This document shows, in pieces, positions 21,595 to 34,147 of a stretch of DNA of 64,000 bases; positions within the stretch are counted from its first letter, which is position 1; every line of letters begins with the position of its first letter. This DNA is from Cryptomeria japonica (taxonomy: Eukaryota; Streptophyta; Pinopsida; Cupressales; Cupressaceae), in contig NC_081408.1 of assembly GCF_030272615.1 (NCBI RefSeq), positions 200,658,341-200,722,340 on the forward strand, written 5' to 3'. The notes under the pieces are model-generated. The model worked only from the letters and a program-made list of their open reading frames with translations, did no database searches and had not been told where the DNA came from. Both the position numbers and the translations under genes were made by a program.

Positions 21595-24500
21595 TTACTC
21601 CTCCTTCAAGTAAGTATTACTCCATTCTCCATATTCCTCATCAGTTGGCCATTTGAAATTCATGACCTCATCAGCCTTTGTTCTATATGGAGTATATTTA
21701 ACCATTACCTGATTTGATTCTCTTTCAAAGGACTCAAATAATGTCCTTGTACATATTATTTTGTCCATGTTGTCATCCAGTATGCTAGTAGCCATCTCCT
21801 CACAAATCAATTCTACTTGAATGTTAATGACCCTTTCGGCCTCTTCTTTCCAAAGTTGTAAAGGCTTAATTGCCCGATTTTCATCCACAATACTTGGCAG
21901 AAGTGTTTCATTCAGCTCACTGAAGTTACTCATCAACTCCCTTATCTTTCTTTCTATACTTTCTAGCAAAATTTGGGCTTCTTGCATTAATTTCACCAAC
22001 AAATGAATGGGCTGAAGCATAGGTGGCCTCTCAGTATGATATTTGGAATCCATTGACATTAGTATAAGTTCATTTCCCCTTTGTAACAATTTTGTAAACA
22101 AAGAGATTGCCACTTCCTTGTCTCTGTCAAAACATTGAATAGCATTAAATAACAAAGAATATAAAGAATGAATTTTATTTAACCTTCTATCCACTTTCAC
22201 ATTCAAATGAGTTAGCACTGAGATAACTATCTCTCTCTGCTTGGAGGTAGACTGATCCTCTGACTCCTTTAGCTTATTTTCTAACTCAATGACCCTCTCC
22301 AAAAGTTGGGCTCTTGTTGGATCAGTTTATCTAGTAGGTTCTTCATCATCAACATATGGCACTAATGATGTGTTTGGGATATCATTCTCATTATCAAATT
22401 GAACTACTTCATCTACATGGGTGACAGGTGGAGACCTAGATGTTAATCGTGCTGATGCAATTGTAGGAGCAGAGGAGGATGCTCCTATCTATCCCTACTC
22501 AATAAATTGAACTATAGTTTACAGCTCCACACATCTCTTTTGAACTGCATTATAATCATTGAAAATCTTTTCAAACTTCTTCATAAGTTCCTCTCTTTCC
22601 ATGGTCTCCCTCTTAGAAGTTTCATGGGCCGATTTGGCCACATCAATAGCTAACTTTGAGGCCTCAACATTTTATGTATTATAGGCTCTTTTTATGATGA
22701 GCCTTCCTCTAAAATTTGGATTTATATCACTAGTATTAGGCCTTCTAGGCCATTGATCTAATGCCCATATTGTCAAGTTTGTATAATCATCTACAAATTC
22801 TGATCCTTTGAGTTCTAACCTTGCTTCATCTTGTAAACTGAATTGTTGTTCTTTTGATTCCTAATCCCATCAAAAGCCACTACATATTCTATATACCCCT
22901 CTGGTAGAATTAAGACCCTAACTTGGTTTATAATGATCATGCCTTCATCTGCATTGATTATTTTAATTTCTTCCATCATCTCATTCTTGACTTCTTCTTG
23001 ATTTTCTTGTTCAGACCTATTTGGCTTTTGGGCCTTTCACTCATCTCTTCTCCTTTTGTATTCCTTTATCTTTATTTTCCATTCAAATTGCAGGAAGGTC
23101 GGGCTTCTCACAAAAGCCTCATCCTCAAGAAATCTATCACATGCCTCCTTTCTTGCATCTCTGAAGGCTCTACCCTAAATATCCAAAGAAGTGAGGTCCA
23201 ATTCTAATGTGGGTGGCACAGGAGGGATACCAATCTGCATCTCTGCATTTATCACTATAATAGTATCCTCCTCTTGTTGTTCTTCTATGTGTTGTTCCAC
23301 TTCTTTCTCTCCAACCTGCCTTGGAGGTGAAAAGGGCACATGTGGCGGCGAGGGACTTTTGTTTGATTCTTCAAGATCAATTATTTTTACCCCCTTAAAA
23401 GTTTTATCTTGTACTTTTGGGGATGGTTATATGTTCATTATTTTCTTTCCTTTCCTTCTCACCAACTCTTCACTATCATTGGTACTTTCCTCTTCACTAC
23501 TTGTTTCTGTTCTTATCCTCTTTGGAGAAGGCTCATAATCAAGTCTTCCTTATTCTAGCCCATCTTTTCTTTGATGTGGAGGAGGAGGTGAATTTGGTTG
23601 TTTCATTCTCATCTGATGAATCAAGGATGCCTCTTCTTGTGTTATAGGTGTAGGCCACTATAAATTTCTTCTCTCAACTTGTCAGTCATGGACTTCCTCA
23701 AGTCTAGTCCTCTTTTCATTCAATGCAAGAATTAATTCATCAAAATTATTCATTATAAAATCAACCTTGGCACAAAATGGAGTGAAATTTCTCAATGGAT
23801 AATATCTTGGATCCATTTTCTGCACTATAGCCCATAGCTTCCTAAAAACTATGCATTTCTCCTTCCTCCAATCCTGAATCATGAAATCAAACTCAATCCT
23901 TATTATATCCTCAAAGAAGTTATGAAAATGGGGCATTTGATCTCCTTTTGTTCTTTCCCTAAACATATTGTAAAACCCTTCAGGGTCACTATGTTTCACT
24001 AAGCTGACACCTAAATGATATGGTGCAAAAAGCTTGTCAAAATGCACATATCCCCCTTTAATAATCACAAAATAAGGAATAATAGTATAATCAAGAAAAA
24101 TAGTTCCGTTTCATCTCCCCTTCAACTCCTTATCATGTATGCATCCTATTTACCACATCACTTTAACAAAACCCAATCTTAAGGGAACATTGAAAGGTAG
24201 TACATGTGGCTCACCAGTGAATCTTCTCTTCAAGGTATGGAGCAAAATAAAAAATTACTATAAAATCTAGATGTTGAATTTGTATAGCCATATACATAAA
24301 TTCAAGTGGTATGAATTTAATAGGGTTGAATCCTAAGATCTGACACAAAGAGAAGAAGGTGGCCAGAAAATATTCGGCAAAAAAAACAATGGGAAAAGCC
24401 TCCACTAAACTAGGGCCAATATGGTAGGTTGTCTCTCTTATTTTTGCCTAATGAGCCAGAAGGAAGCTAGCTCTGATGAAACCCTTCATCTTATAATATT

Positions 24501-24960
24501 CTGCCTTCAATTCATTCAAATCTATCTATACCAGGGTAGCAGAAGGTTCATATAAATAAAAAATCTCTTGGAATTCTTCCCTCTTGATTGTCAACAAAAT
24601 CTCTCCCTCATTTCCCCTTACGACCCTTGAAATAGGATCATACCTATTTGCAACAACTTTGAGAAGGTCGGCATCCATTAATACATTCGACACTACCAAC
24701 TTTCCCAAGTCGTATTGCCAAGCACTTGAAAATTGGGATTGAAAATTTATCTGTCTATACCACAACTTGAACATTTCTACCCCCGTCATTGGTACCCTAG
24801 CATCTGCAATGTTATATGCTTTATCAGTTAATGCTTCACCTACGGTTTTTCCCTAAACAAGTCTCTTCCCTTGATATCTATCATTGGTCAAGGGCTTTAA
24901 TTGATTGAGAAAACCATCAAACAGGTTTCTCTTCAGATACTCTGTTTGTCCTAAGTGGTT
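21595..24960 (-). pseudogene. Large broken reading frame downstream of gypsy G1 pol (env position), unknown function
   Basis: On the minus strand pieces at 24960-24526, 24405-24211, 24068-23682 and 22302-21595 look like one protein of about 1,000 residues broken by stops and shifts. The N-terminal piece has QTEYLKRNLFDGFLNQLKP, DADLLKVVANRYDP and ILLTIKREEFQEIF; this rhythm recalls plant mobile-domain or 'putative plant transposon' proteins, though I cannot prove homology. The middle (23680-22310) is proline/serine/glutamate-rich. The C-terminal 235 residues are helical and charged with no membrane segment. It is 1.5 kb downstream of the G1 integrase end, the position of the extra gene in Athila/Tat-type gypsy elements. 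No transmembrane envelope features are visible. Confidence 0.5.
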
Positions 24961-26426
24961 TTGCGGGGGAGCCCTCTTACAAGACTAGGGTTTCTTATCA
25001 ATTACCCACGAAAGGAAGAAGAAAAGTAGGGCTTAACACAAGAAAATCGGCTACAACACAGAAATGTGTGAATTCTTACTTTATGCTGAGTTCTAAACTC
25101 TTGAGAAATTTATAATCTTTTCCCTATAATTTTCACATAATTCACACTTCAACCACTCTGAAAAAACAAAAGAAATATTGAGGAACTTATGGCTTTGTAT
25201 GCACCAGATGAACCCTAATTTTACACTCCAAGAACTCGCTCCAATCTTTTCCAGCTCAAAAATCACCTTCCAATCATGTGTGAATTTCTTTGTGAGTCAA
25301 AAATGGCTCTGAAAGTGTTTTTATTTACTCCCTCAAATGAAACACCACCCTCCCGTTTGCCATTATTGCTTGCGGGAGAAAAGAAACAACTCCAATTTGC
25401 ATTCTAATTAAGTTTGAATCTCTGTCATTGATCTTCTCCATATTGGTGCATCGCATGATCTATACTGGTCAATCTAATATTAACTCTCTTATGTGGCAAG
25501 TCGACTCATCAAAGGCATTGCGAGGAATCTCCAGCTCACCATCCACTTTATATTGGTTAGTGAGCCCACCATTCGACTTAACTCAACCCACCTTGTACAT
25601 CTGGGATCATCTTGCGATGTCGCGGTCCTTATCCTTTGTGCATCTTCAATTGTAGTGTTGCGAGTGTCATTGGATCTATTCAAGCTTTATCATGTTGCTA
25701 TGGTGATTTCCAATATTAATGAGTTAAACACCGAGCACCTTTTTGATTCTAATTAAAAGATCTTCGTCCATTTAAGCCCGTGCAGATAGATGAACCTTTA
25801 GTAGTGCGATTGTTAACATAAAGACATTGACAGCAATAATAAAACCTTAGACTTAGGAAAAATAATGTGCTCGCTGAATATTAAAAGGGGAGCTGCCTAG
25901 GATAATAAAAACAAACATAACTTTGAGAAACAAGGGGGACCTGCCCACGAGAAATATTAACGGCAGAAACTTAGGAAAATATTGAGGGAATGCCAAAAAA
26001 ATAAATTAATGCCTAGGAAATAAAATGGCCCTGCCAATGTTAGTAAAACCCCTGGACTTAAGTGAAAAAAGGTAATGCGAAAGTATAACATGTTTAGGGA
26101 TTTTTAACAGAGAACTTAATCAAAATGCATACACCCTAAACCCTAAGCCCAAAACACAAGATAAAGAGCTAAATAAATGCAAAATGACCAATATTTTGAC
26201 TAAGGCATAAAAAAAATTTGCTCAGTCATTTTCAAGACTATCAGTGGTTGTGGCTCTGGTTGGGGATGATCATTACTCATGAATGATGTGAGAATCCAGA
26301 ATCTCAGGTGGAAGTGGACCATTGTAGAGGAGACCAAAAAGGGAAGTTACTTGGATAGGGCAACTCAAATAGAAAAGGAAACCACTCTACTTATGTACAA
26401 GCCCTAATCTAATGTTCATGGAAAAT
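24961..26426 (-). other. Untranslated spacer between G1 pol and the downstream reading frame
   Basis: About 1.5 kb without coding signal. The part nearest the downstream frame (24970-25330, minus sense) looks like a leader, with AAACCCTAGTC and AAATTAGGGTTC strings often seen in plant 5' untranslated regions. A separate promoter or splice acceptor for the downstream frame could lie here, but I cannot identify one with confidence. Confidence 0.4.
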
Positions 26427-26755
26427 AACTACTTTAATAAAAATAGAGCTTCAAGAACTATCCATAAATAGGAAATTCAAGAGTATCACCATTTATCTCT
26501 TGGAGAAAATATGAATCTTCTCCCCACTTTCTCTAGATCAGATATGGGCCAAGCCAAATGGCATCAAACTTGCCATGTTTTCCTTTATCTTCTATCCTGG
26601 CATTCCACATCAGAACCAAATCATCAACTTGAAAATTTCTCGCAGTTGTTCTTTTGTCATACAATTTTTTCACTTGCATCTGTAATTTTGCATTTTTGGT
26701 ATTAGCTTCTCTTCTAGTGTCATGCAACTCCATCAAAGATTCAACCTGCAACTAC
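26427..26755 (-). pseudogene. G1 gypsy integrase C-terminal fragment (GPY/F module)
   Basis: Reads MELHDTRREANTKNAKLQMQ, VDDLVLMWNARIEDKG, KFDAIWLGPYLI, then SYFLQEINGDTLEFPI, the typical end of a gypsy integrase. The reading continues across element B: the upstream part of the same integrase lies at 34148-34803. This proves B inserted inside the integrase gene. A stop follows GPYLI. Confidence 0.88.
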
Positions 26756-26760
26756 ATATC
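26756..26760. repeat. Target-site duplication of element B, left copy (ATATC)
   Basis: ATATC precedes the left LTR and recurs at 34143-34147 after the right LTR. Confidence 0.88.
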
Positions 26761-27870
26761 TATTGGCTTGATGATGATTGTAATGTATTCATCACTTGTT
26801 TCCATTGATGAAACACTCACAGACATATATGATAACATTGACTACCGGTATAACTTTAATTGGTTTACACTACCAATCGGTATGTTTAAGGTCTATCTCT
26901 AACCGGTACTTTGTGTCAACCGGTATGTGCCTAAGAGATAGCCTATGGCAACACTAAGACAAAATCAATATGAAGATGAATTTGAAGGTGAAGCTCAAGT
27001 GGAAGATTCCTAGACAATGATTCACTAGTTTTATTTCAATCGGCATCAACTGCTCTAACTAGTATATTTATTTTTATGATGAGTTATCAACACCATTTAT
27101 TTGGCAGTCATTTTTGTGATGAGTTATGACTAAAAGTCTAGATACACTGCACCTAGGAAATTGTGTTCCTATGGCCAACATAAGGTCTAAATGCCTATTT
27201 AAAGACATCTGAGTGAAGCATTTTGTGTGAGAAATGAAAAGGAGAGAACAAATATAGTAGAGGTAATCTATGTGAATACTTTTGCTGAAGAGAGATAAGT
27301 GTTTAAGTGGAGAGTAGTACTGAATGAACTTAGAATGATCTGATCAAGCAAGTTTGTGATACTTAGAACAGATCAAATCTTTGTTGTTGTTTTCTAATCA
27401 TTACAACAGAACTAAATCCCCTAATTGGGTAAGCTCTAACAAGCTTCATTGTATAAATCCTCTGACAAGGTGATCCATTAGTTTGGATTCTCAAATCCTC
27501 CAGCGAGGTTACTCTTAACAAGGTAGTACTCTTAATATGGTATAAGCTTCTCATCAAGCTTGGAATCTCTAACAAGATTCGCTCCTAGTAGAGCTCTTTG
27601 TAAGACCTTAATCGGTCAGTTTTCTATTACTACAGATAGTTAACTTGTGAGTTCCACCTCACCATGTTTTTTACCTATTTGGGTTTTCCACATATAAACA
27701 CTTGTGTTATGGTGGATGTTATACTTTATGTGGATGCTATTATTTCATTTTGGATAGCATGTATTTTGTTTAACTATTTGGTTAAATTTATTTATCGGTC
27801 AGTGTTTAAAGTAGTGTTTGTTTTGGAGTAACTAATTCAACCCCCCTCTCAGTGCTTTTCAAGTCCATCA
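26761..27870 (+). repeat. Element B 5' LTR (about 1.11 kb)
   Basis: Starts TATTGGCTTGATG (the expected TGTTGG with one change) and ends GTCCATCA just before the primer site. The end region carries a run of Cs (27839-27846), as in the other LTRs of this type. It matches 33058-34142 over its length with scattered differences. Confidence 0.9.
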
Positions 27871-27872
27871 AT

Positions 27873-27883
27873 TGGTATCAGAG
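27873..27883 (+). other. Primer binding site of element B (initiator Met tRNA type)
   Basis: TGGTATCAGAG begins two bases after the LTR end and matches the initiator Met tRNA 3' end for 11 bases; the next base is T in place of C. Confidence 0.85.
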
Positions 27884-27932
27884 TTTAACTTCTTTCAAGC
27901 CTAACCGCTTAGAAGGGAATCTTGAAACTACC

Positions 27933-29150
27933 ATGGGGGAAAAAAGCTACTTTGAGATGGTTAGAGAGCTAGAAGCTAGTAGAAATGAAGTTGAATCCCT
28001 TAGGGGAAAACTGAAAGCTTCTCAAGTCAAGAGGAGAGAGCCATCTGAAAATATATTAGAAATATTTGACAATAGTTCTTTAGACGAAGCTAATATTGAT
28101 GCTTTATCAGAAGAAGTTGAAAAGTTGCAGGGTGAGAAACTAAATCTAAGGAGAGAACTGGAAGGTCTCACTATTAGCATGACTTAGGAGCTGGAAGCAA
28201 GAAGAGCTACTAAAGATCTTATCAAGGTAAGAGATTAGGAAATCATAAAGATCAAATGAGAAAAAGATACTATGCATGAGGACTTAATATGTGAAACAGA
28301 AGAAAAGGAAAACCTAAAGCTAGATCTTGAGTTGACATCATCTTTGAAAGAGAATTTATTTAAGAACAATGAGGATCTTGTCAATAAGCTTACTAAAGCC
28401 AATGAGAAACTAGAAAAGTTTGTCAAAAGTTCTACCATGTTGGAAGAACAAATTCAATCACAAAGAATGAAGGGTGATATCTCTGGACTTGGTTTTCATA
28501 CAACTGAAAAAGGTGAATCCTCTGGGAAAAAGAGAAACTATCCAAAGAATAAAAATGCTTTAAAAGTTAAGAAGAATACCTATAGGAAGGCCTTTAAACC
28601 TATCTTGTTTTTTTGTCATAAGCCTGGTCATAGTGCAAACTCCTGTAGATACAAACCTAACATGAATACGAGTTACAATATTAATGCTAGGTATATGTCT
28701 AGAAAGTTTGAAGGACATTGCTACACTTGTGGAATATATGGGCATAAACATATTGAGTGCAGATATGGATCAAACAATCCTATACCACACATGCATCCTA
28801 GACCATATGGTAACCAGATAAGGAATTTTGATAACCGGGTAAACAGGAATTGGCAAAGATCCTATGGCAACCGGTTTAGTCCATTCGAAATGGAAAAGGG
28901 AACAAACGTTGTTTGTACCTTTTGTAATAACCTTGGCCATGTGGCTATGAACTGCAGAAAAAGAATAGGAAGAGGAAATGTAGGACCCTCAAGATCATCT
29001 GGTATGGTCTGTTACCACTGCAACAAACCGGGGCACCTAGCAAAGTTTTGTAGAACCGAAAACAACAAATCGGTCAACTCTACTAATGATCAGAAAGGCA
29101 AGCAGAAAATTGATGTTGAGGAAATAAGAGAAGATATGAACCAGACATGA
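27933..29150 (+). pseudogene. Element B ORF1: coiled-coil gag-like protein with four CCHC knuckles
   Basis: About 405 codons from MGEKSYFEMVREL. Residues 1-200 are strongly charged and heptad-like (coiled coil) and replace the usual copia Gag fold. Four knuckles follow: FFCHKPGHSANSC (first Cys lost), CYTCGIYGHKHIEC, CTFCNNLGHVAMNC and CYHCNKPGHLAKFC. The tail is lysine-rich. Three in-frame stops (TAG ending at 28187, TAG near 28238, TGA near 28257) interrupt the coiled coil. The likely role is RNA binding and particle assembly. No protease or pol frame follows. Downstream lies ORF2 after a 530-base spacer. Confidence 0.82.
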
Positions 29151-29684
29151 AAGAAGAAAAGTGAATAATTGTCTGTAGAAGAAATTACTCCTTCACCCAA
29201 TGAAGAGAGTCCAGCACCGATATCTTAAGCCTGTCTAAAATGGCTAAGGGGAGCATAACAGTAAAACATATTTTGGACCCCTTTTTGTAAAATAAGCGAG
29301 AAAGAATTTTTAAAAATTTTTGGTGACTTTTTGTGCTGACATTTTAATCAACCAATATTTCACTTAAGCGGCAAACTTAGGGTTTGTAACCTAAAAGTAA
29401 GAGCATTTATTACAGCCAGTAAAAAAAAAAGGATAAAAACAAGTTTTACCTTATCATTTTTACCCTAACTCTTTCGGAAAAGAAATTGAAGTGACTGCAG
29501 AGTAGAGCAAGATTGTCTTGGTGTGAATTTGGTGAATTTCTTTGTGATTAAGAGAAATCAAGTTGAATCGAAAGCTGCAGAGAAGCGAATGGGAGTGCAT
29601 TTGATCGGTCCAACTGGGAATCGAAGTGACGTGCGAAATTCTAGGTATTTCCTTGTATACCACCTTGAAACTTGTTTATCTAGA
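29151..29684 (+). promoter_or_regulatory. Spacer between ORF1 and ORF2 of element B; possible internal promoter/leader
   Basis: No coding signal. It contains a TATA-like GGATAAAAAC at 29431-29440 and a 'TTAGGGTTTGTAACC' leader-like string. Element A has a TATAAAAT at the equivalent place. A promoter is suggested by position only. Confidence 0.3.
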
Positions 29685-32600
29685 ATGGCATCTACTTCTA
29701 AATCTATAGGGAGGTTGATGATCACTATTGAGCCTGAGGAAGCTCTAAAGGAAGATGAAATTATTTCTTACAATGCATTGTCACAAGTCCCAAGTGGATT
29801 CATAGTCAAAGGTGATTTGTCTAGCTATATAGATTGCAAAATTGAATATTTGGGAACTCTTCATATCTTTACTAAGCTTAAATCACTCTGTAATAAGGAT
29901 GGAAAGATTGAAGCTGAATATGCTAGGGTTTATGAAAAAGGGTTTTATAATGTTGCCTACTTTCTTGAAGACTTTGAGGATGAACACATAAGAATAATTT
30001 TGAGTTGAGTCCACAATGAAAATATGTATCTAGAGAGGACTCACACAATAACCAAGGAGGCTATTAGGGTTGTAACAGGTTATTGCTCAACTGGTAAAGT
30101 CCCTGAGTTGAGGAGAATTACAAAAGACACTATCTTCAAGCTAACCAGTTCTACCTCTGATGGGTGTGCTTTCTCTATTAACAATATCAGAGATCTTGCG
30201 ATGAAACTTGTAGCAATGGTGACAAGCTACAGAGTATTTTACTCGAGTAGACTTAACAATGTTCCATCCGCAACAATTCATACAACACATAGTATGATTG
30301 TTGGAAATGAAGACTATGATATTTGTGAAGCTATCAGACTCTAGCTATTTCAAAATTTGAAATCTATTAAGAAGGACAATACTCAGAAGTTCAAATTTGG
30401 TCAGTTGTTGGTTGGATTATTTTTCTACTTCAAGAATTTTCTACCTGGTATAGGTGACATTGAATGGTCCAAAGAACAACCAGTTAATGCATAGATCAAG
30501 AACAACATTAAGGTTGTAAAGAATGCCTTTTTAGCTGCCACAAATAGGTATTTTAATGAATTTTTGAAAAAGATGAGTTTGAGAATGAGGTTACCTGAAG
30601 ATGTGGTAAAACATTTTGAAAAAGACATAATCTTCACGGTTACCACTGACTTTTGCTTGATGCAAGCAATTGAACCAAGGGAGGAAGAGATGGAAGATAT
30701 GAGCTATGAGGTAAATCATTACTTACTGGTTGGCTATGCTAATACCTTGTTAGCATCGCCTATAGACAAAAAGAAGGCAAAATTGGACATTCTAGCAATC
30801 CAAGCTGCACCTGCTGAATCAGGTACTGCACCTGTAGTTAAAGCTAAAGGAAAGCAAAAGAAAAGTGAATAAAACTCTCCTCTGAAGAAAACTACAAGGG
30901 AATGGGATATTCCTAAACAAGAAGGAACCAACACCTAAAATAATTGAGAAAGAGGAGAGTGTACCAAAGAAGAGGAACAAGAAACTGATTTTGCAACCAG
31001 AGTCTAAAGGTACAGAATCTGAAGAAGAACCTAAAAGGGAAAAGGCAACCGGCAGAACACCTAAGAAGGTAAGGGTAGTGTCAAAGGAAAATACATCTAT
31101 AGGCATCACCACCTACAAACCTGAAACAACATTTGAAAGAACAATGAATTCATTGGGAAGAAACAAGTTTGACGATGTCAAAGAACATTACGATTCTTTT
31201 ACGGAAGATGAGTAGAAGCAAGTACTTCAATAGGTACTAACCTATTTGGGTCATTATAGTAGATCTCCACACGAATTGGAGAACAATATTTTAGTCTTTT
31301 TGTATAATACTTTGTTAGATAAATGAAAAGAATCCAATCAAATAGAAAAGAAGATTTTTGATGAAGTATTTGTGCAATACTTCTCCAAACTATCATCAAA
31401 TGGAATTAGTTCTTTAACTAAAAAATACAAAGCATATTTTGATTTCAGAGTAAGAAGATTGAAGATTCTAAATGAAAAAAGGTCAGTTGTTGAGTCTGAG
31501 ACACAATAGCTATCCTGTATAATCAAAAAGAGGGAAGATGTCATCCACTCAAGTAGTAAGGATGATACCATAGAAGATGTTCCTCAACCAGAAATGGATG
31601 AAGAGGAAATTGTTCCAGCTCATATAGTCTATTCAACCAAGAAGAAGGATGGCTCTGATATTCTTGTTGATGAGGATATTGAGGATATAGTGGACCTACC
31701 TAAAGATATTACTGCACCAGATATGGATCCTCTTTCAATCATAGAAGTACAAGATACAACAGGTGATCAATTGGGTACTCAACTAAAGGAGGTCAGTATA
31801 CTGACAATTGAGCAACTGGAGAAACTCCAATCTCCACTGGTCACTAAGATCACTCGAAAGGAATCCACTAAGGAAGCTGCTACTTAGCAAGAAGAAGATG
31901 CAACATAGAAGAACACAAAAAGAGCCATCATTAAGAGTACACCCCCTAAACCAGCAAAGCCAGAACTACTTGATGATGATGATAAAGACTCTTTAAGTAT
32001 TGCAGGACTTATTGACATGAATACCTTGAGTGCATCTAAAATGATGAATATTGCTAATGTTATGCAATCTTGTGCACATGAGAAGAGGTTAACAAAGAAT
32101 TGAGGCAGAGACAATCTAGAATGCAGTAGAAATTTTGTCTGGATTACTACCAGAAACCTATGTCACCCATCTTCCCACTCCTATCAGAAAACTTGGTAAG
32201 TTAGTTGCAGAGGCATATGATCAAATCAAATCACTTGAAGATGCTGCTCAAATATCAGCTAAGAAGAGCCACAACAAGGCATATGAAGATAAGTTGGCTA
32301 AGCACATTGAGAATGACAAAATGGCTTTATCTCATAATAGCAGTCTGTTGAAGAAAGTTGTTGAATCTAGAGGAAAGTATCTTGCCTCTACCTCCAATGT
32401 TAGTTTCTTCTATTCTGATATTTCTAAGAATCAAGTTAAGATTGAGCAGGAAATAGAAAGGTTGTGCAAGTCATATGTCCCAGTCTAGGACTCAATTCAT
32501 GTCTTTAACCGATCTATAGATGAACTGCATGACAGACTGATCAAGAATGATAATGAGAGAGCTAAGAGACTTCAATATCTAAGAGAGCTCGAGAGTTAGC

Positions 32601-32812
32601 TCACCTCATAGATCGAGATTCTTCAGAGAGCCTACTCCAGTGCAGAATCTATTCTTGCTACACCTACGACGTGCTCGCTTGATTTAATGGAAGAATTCTA
32701 TTCTCATCTGTTGTCTACTTTAGAGTATACGAATCAAATATTGGAATTATGGTAGAATGCTCTATCCTAGATGAATCATAATTTCAATAATATTTTCATG
32801 AGAATGACATGA
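29685..32812 (+). pseudogene. Element B ORF2: conserved domain of unknown function plus coiled coil
   Basis: Starts MASTSKSIGRLMITIEPEE and runs about 1,040 codons with two frameshifts (near 30900 and 31900) and several stops. The N-terminal 350 residues hold the conserved region: LSQVPSGFIVKGDLSSYIDC, HIRIILS-stop-VHNE, HTITKEAIRVVTGYCSTGKV, LAMKLVAMVTSYRVFYSSRL, KFGQLLVGLFFYFKNFLPGI. Then comes a lysine/glutamate-rich linker (30840-32100), then a coiled coil (32135-32800) ending NNIFMRMT. Blocks align with element A ORF2 in the same order. I recognise no enzyme motif. ITKEAIRVVTG followed by an SxRLN/VPSA stretch is the best signature. It may be a structural partner of ORF1 or a targeting protein; the function is unknown. 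Confidence 0.72.
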
Positions 32813-32860
32813 ATTTGTTTTAATTTGTTTTATATGTTGAACTCTTTGATACAAATTTTC

Positions 32861-32882
32861 TATATATATATATATATATATA
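32861..32882. repeat. (TA)n microsatellite
   Basis: Eleven TA units in the 3' untranslated region of element B. Confidence 0.9.
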
Positions 32883-33045
32883 TTTTACTTTATCATTTTT
32901 GCATGCATTAAGGGGGAGTTTTACAGTATGAAGGAGGAGTATTACATTCAAAGGGAGTATGTGTATATATATGTAGATATGTTGTGTATGCACACTTAGT
33001 TGTATTGTAAATTACTCAAAAATTTTAAGTGTTGCCATTAATGCC

Positions 33046-33057
33046 AAAGGGGGAGAT
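33046..33057 (+). other. Polypurine tract of element B
   Basis: AAAGGGGGAGAT lies immediately before TGTTGG of the right LTR. The same string, reverse-complemented, borders the LTRs of elements A and C. Confidence 0.88.
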
Positions 33058-34142
33058 TGTTGGCTTAATGATGATTGTAATGTATTCATCACTTATTGTC
33101 ATTGATGAAACACTCACACACATATATGATAACATTGACTACCGGTATAAATTAAATTGGTTTACACTACCAATTGTTATGTTTAAGGTCTATCTCTAAC
33201 CGGTACTTTGTGTCAACTGGTATGTTCCTAAGAGATAACCTGTGGTAACACTAAGACGACATCAATATGAAGATGAAGTTGAAGGTGAAGATCAAGTGGA
33301 AGGTTCTTGGACAATGATTCACTAGTTCTATTCCAACCGCTATTAACTGCTCTAAATGGTAAATCTATTTTTATGATGAGTTACCAACATCGTTTGTTTG
33401 GTAGTCATTTTTGTGATGAGTTATGACTAAAAGTCTAGATACACTGCACCTAGGAAATTGTGTTCCTATGGCTGACATAAGGTCTGAATGCCTATTTAAA
33501 GACATATGAGCAAAGCATTTTGTGTGAGAAATGAAAAGGAGAGAACATATATAGTAGAGGTAATCTATGCGAATACTTTTGTTGAAGAGATATAAGTGTT
33601 TAAATGGAGATCAGTTCTTAATGAACTTAATATGATCTGATCAAGCAAGTTTGTGCTACTCAGAACAAATCAAATATTTCTTGTTGTTTTCTAATCATTA
33701 CAACATAACTAAATTCCCTAACCGGATAAGCTCTAACAAGCTTCATTGTATAAATCCTCTGACAAGGTGATCCATTAGTTTGGATTCTCAAATCCTCCAG
33801 TGAGGTTACTCTTAACAATGTATAAGCTTCTAATCAAGCTTGGAATCTCTAACAAGATTATCTCCTATCAGAGCTTTTTGTAAGACCTTAACCATTCAAT
33901 TTTCTATTACTGCAGATAGTTAACTTGTGAGTTCCACCTCACTGTGGTTTTTACCTATTTGGTTTTTCCACTTATAAACACTTGTGTTATGGTGGTTGTT
34001 GTACTTTATGTGGATGTTGTTATTTCATTTTGGATAGCATGTATTTTGTTTAACTACTTGGTTAAATTTATTTATCGATCATTGTTTAAAGTAGTGTTTG
34101 TTTTGGAGTCACAGATTCACCCCCCCCTCTTCAAGTCCATCA
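33058..34142 (+). repeat. Element B 3' LTR (about 1.09 kb)
   Basis: Starts TGTTGGCTTAATGATG and ends GTCCATCA, with the C-tract at 34120-34128. Paired with 26761-27870. Confidence 0.9.
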
Positions 34143-34147
34143 ATATC
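34143..34147. repeat. Target-site duplication of element B, right copy (ATATC)
   Basis: Matches 26756-26760 exactly. Confidence 0.88.

Larger units (their letters stand above)
26761..34142 (+). mobile_element. Element B: pol-less LTR retrotransposon with multi-knuckle gag and large second ORF
   Basis: A complete 7.4-kb element: LTRs 26761-27870 and 33058-34142, initiator-Met-type primer site, gag-like ORF1 (27933-29150), spacer, ORF2 (29685-32812), polypurine tract and a 5-bp ATATC duplication. No protease, integrase, RT or RNase H remains in the 5.2-kb interior, nor an obvious gap where pol would have been, so it is a non-autonomous element similar in concept to TR-GAG/LARD types. It sits in the integrase of gypsy G1. 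It shares architecture with element A and, as far as the latter can be seen, with C, but its LTR sequence differs. Confidence 0.85.

Noticed and set aside
25010-25330. AAACCCTAA-like strings as interstitial telomere repeat
   Set aside because: Only isolated single occurrences; no tandem array.
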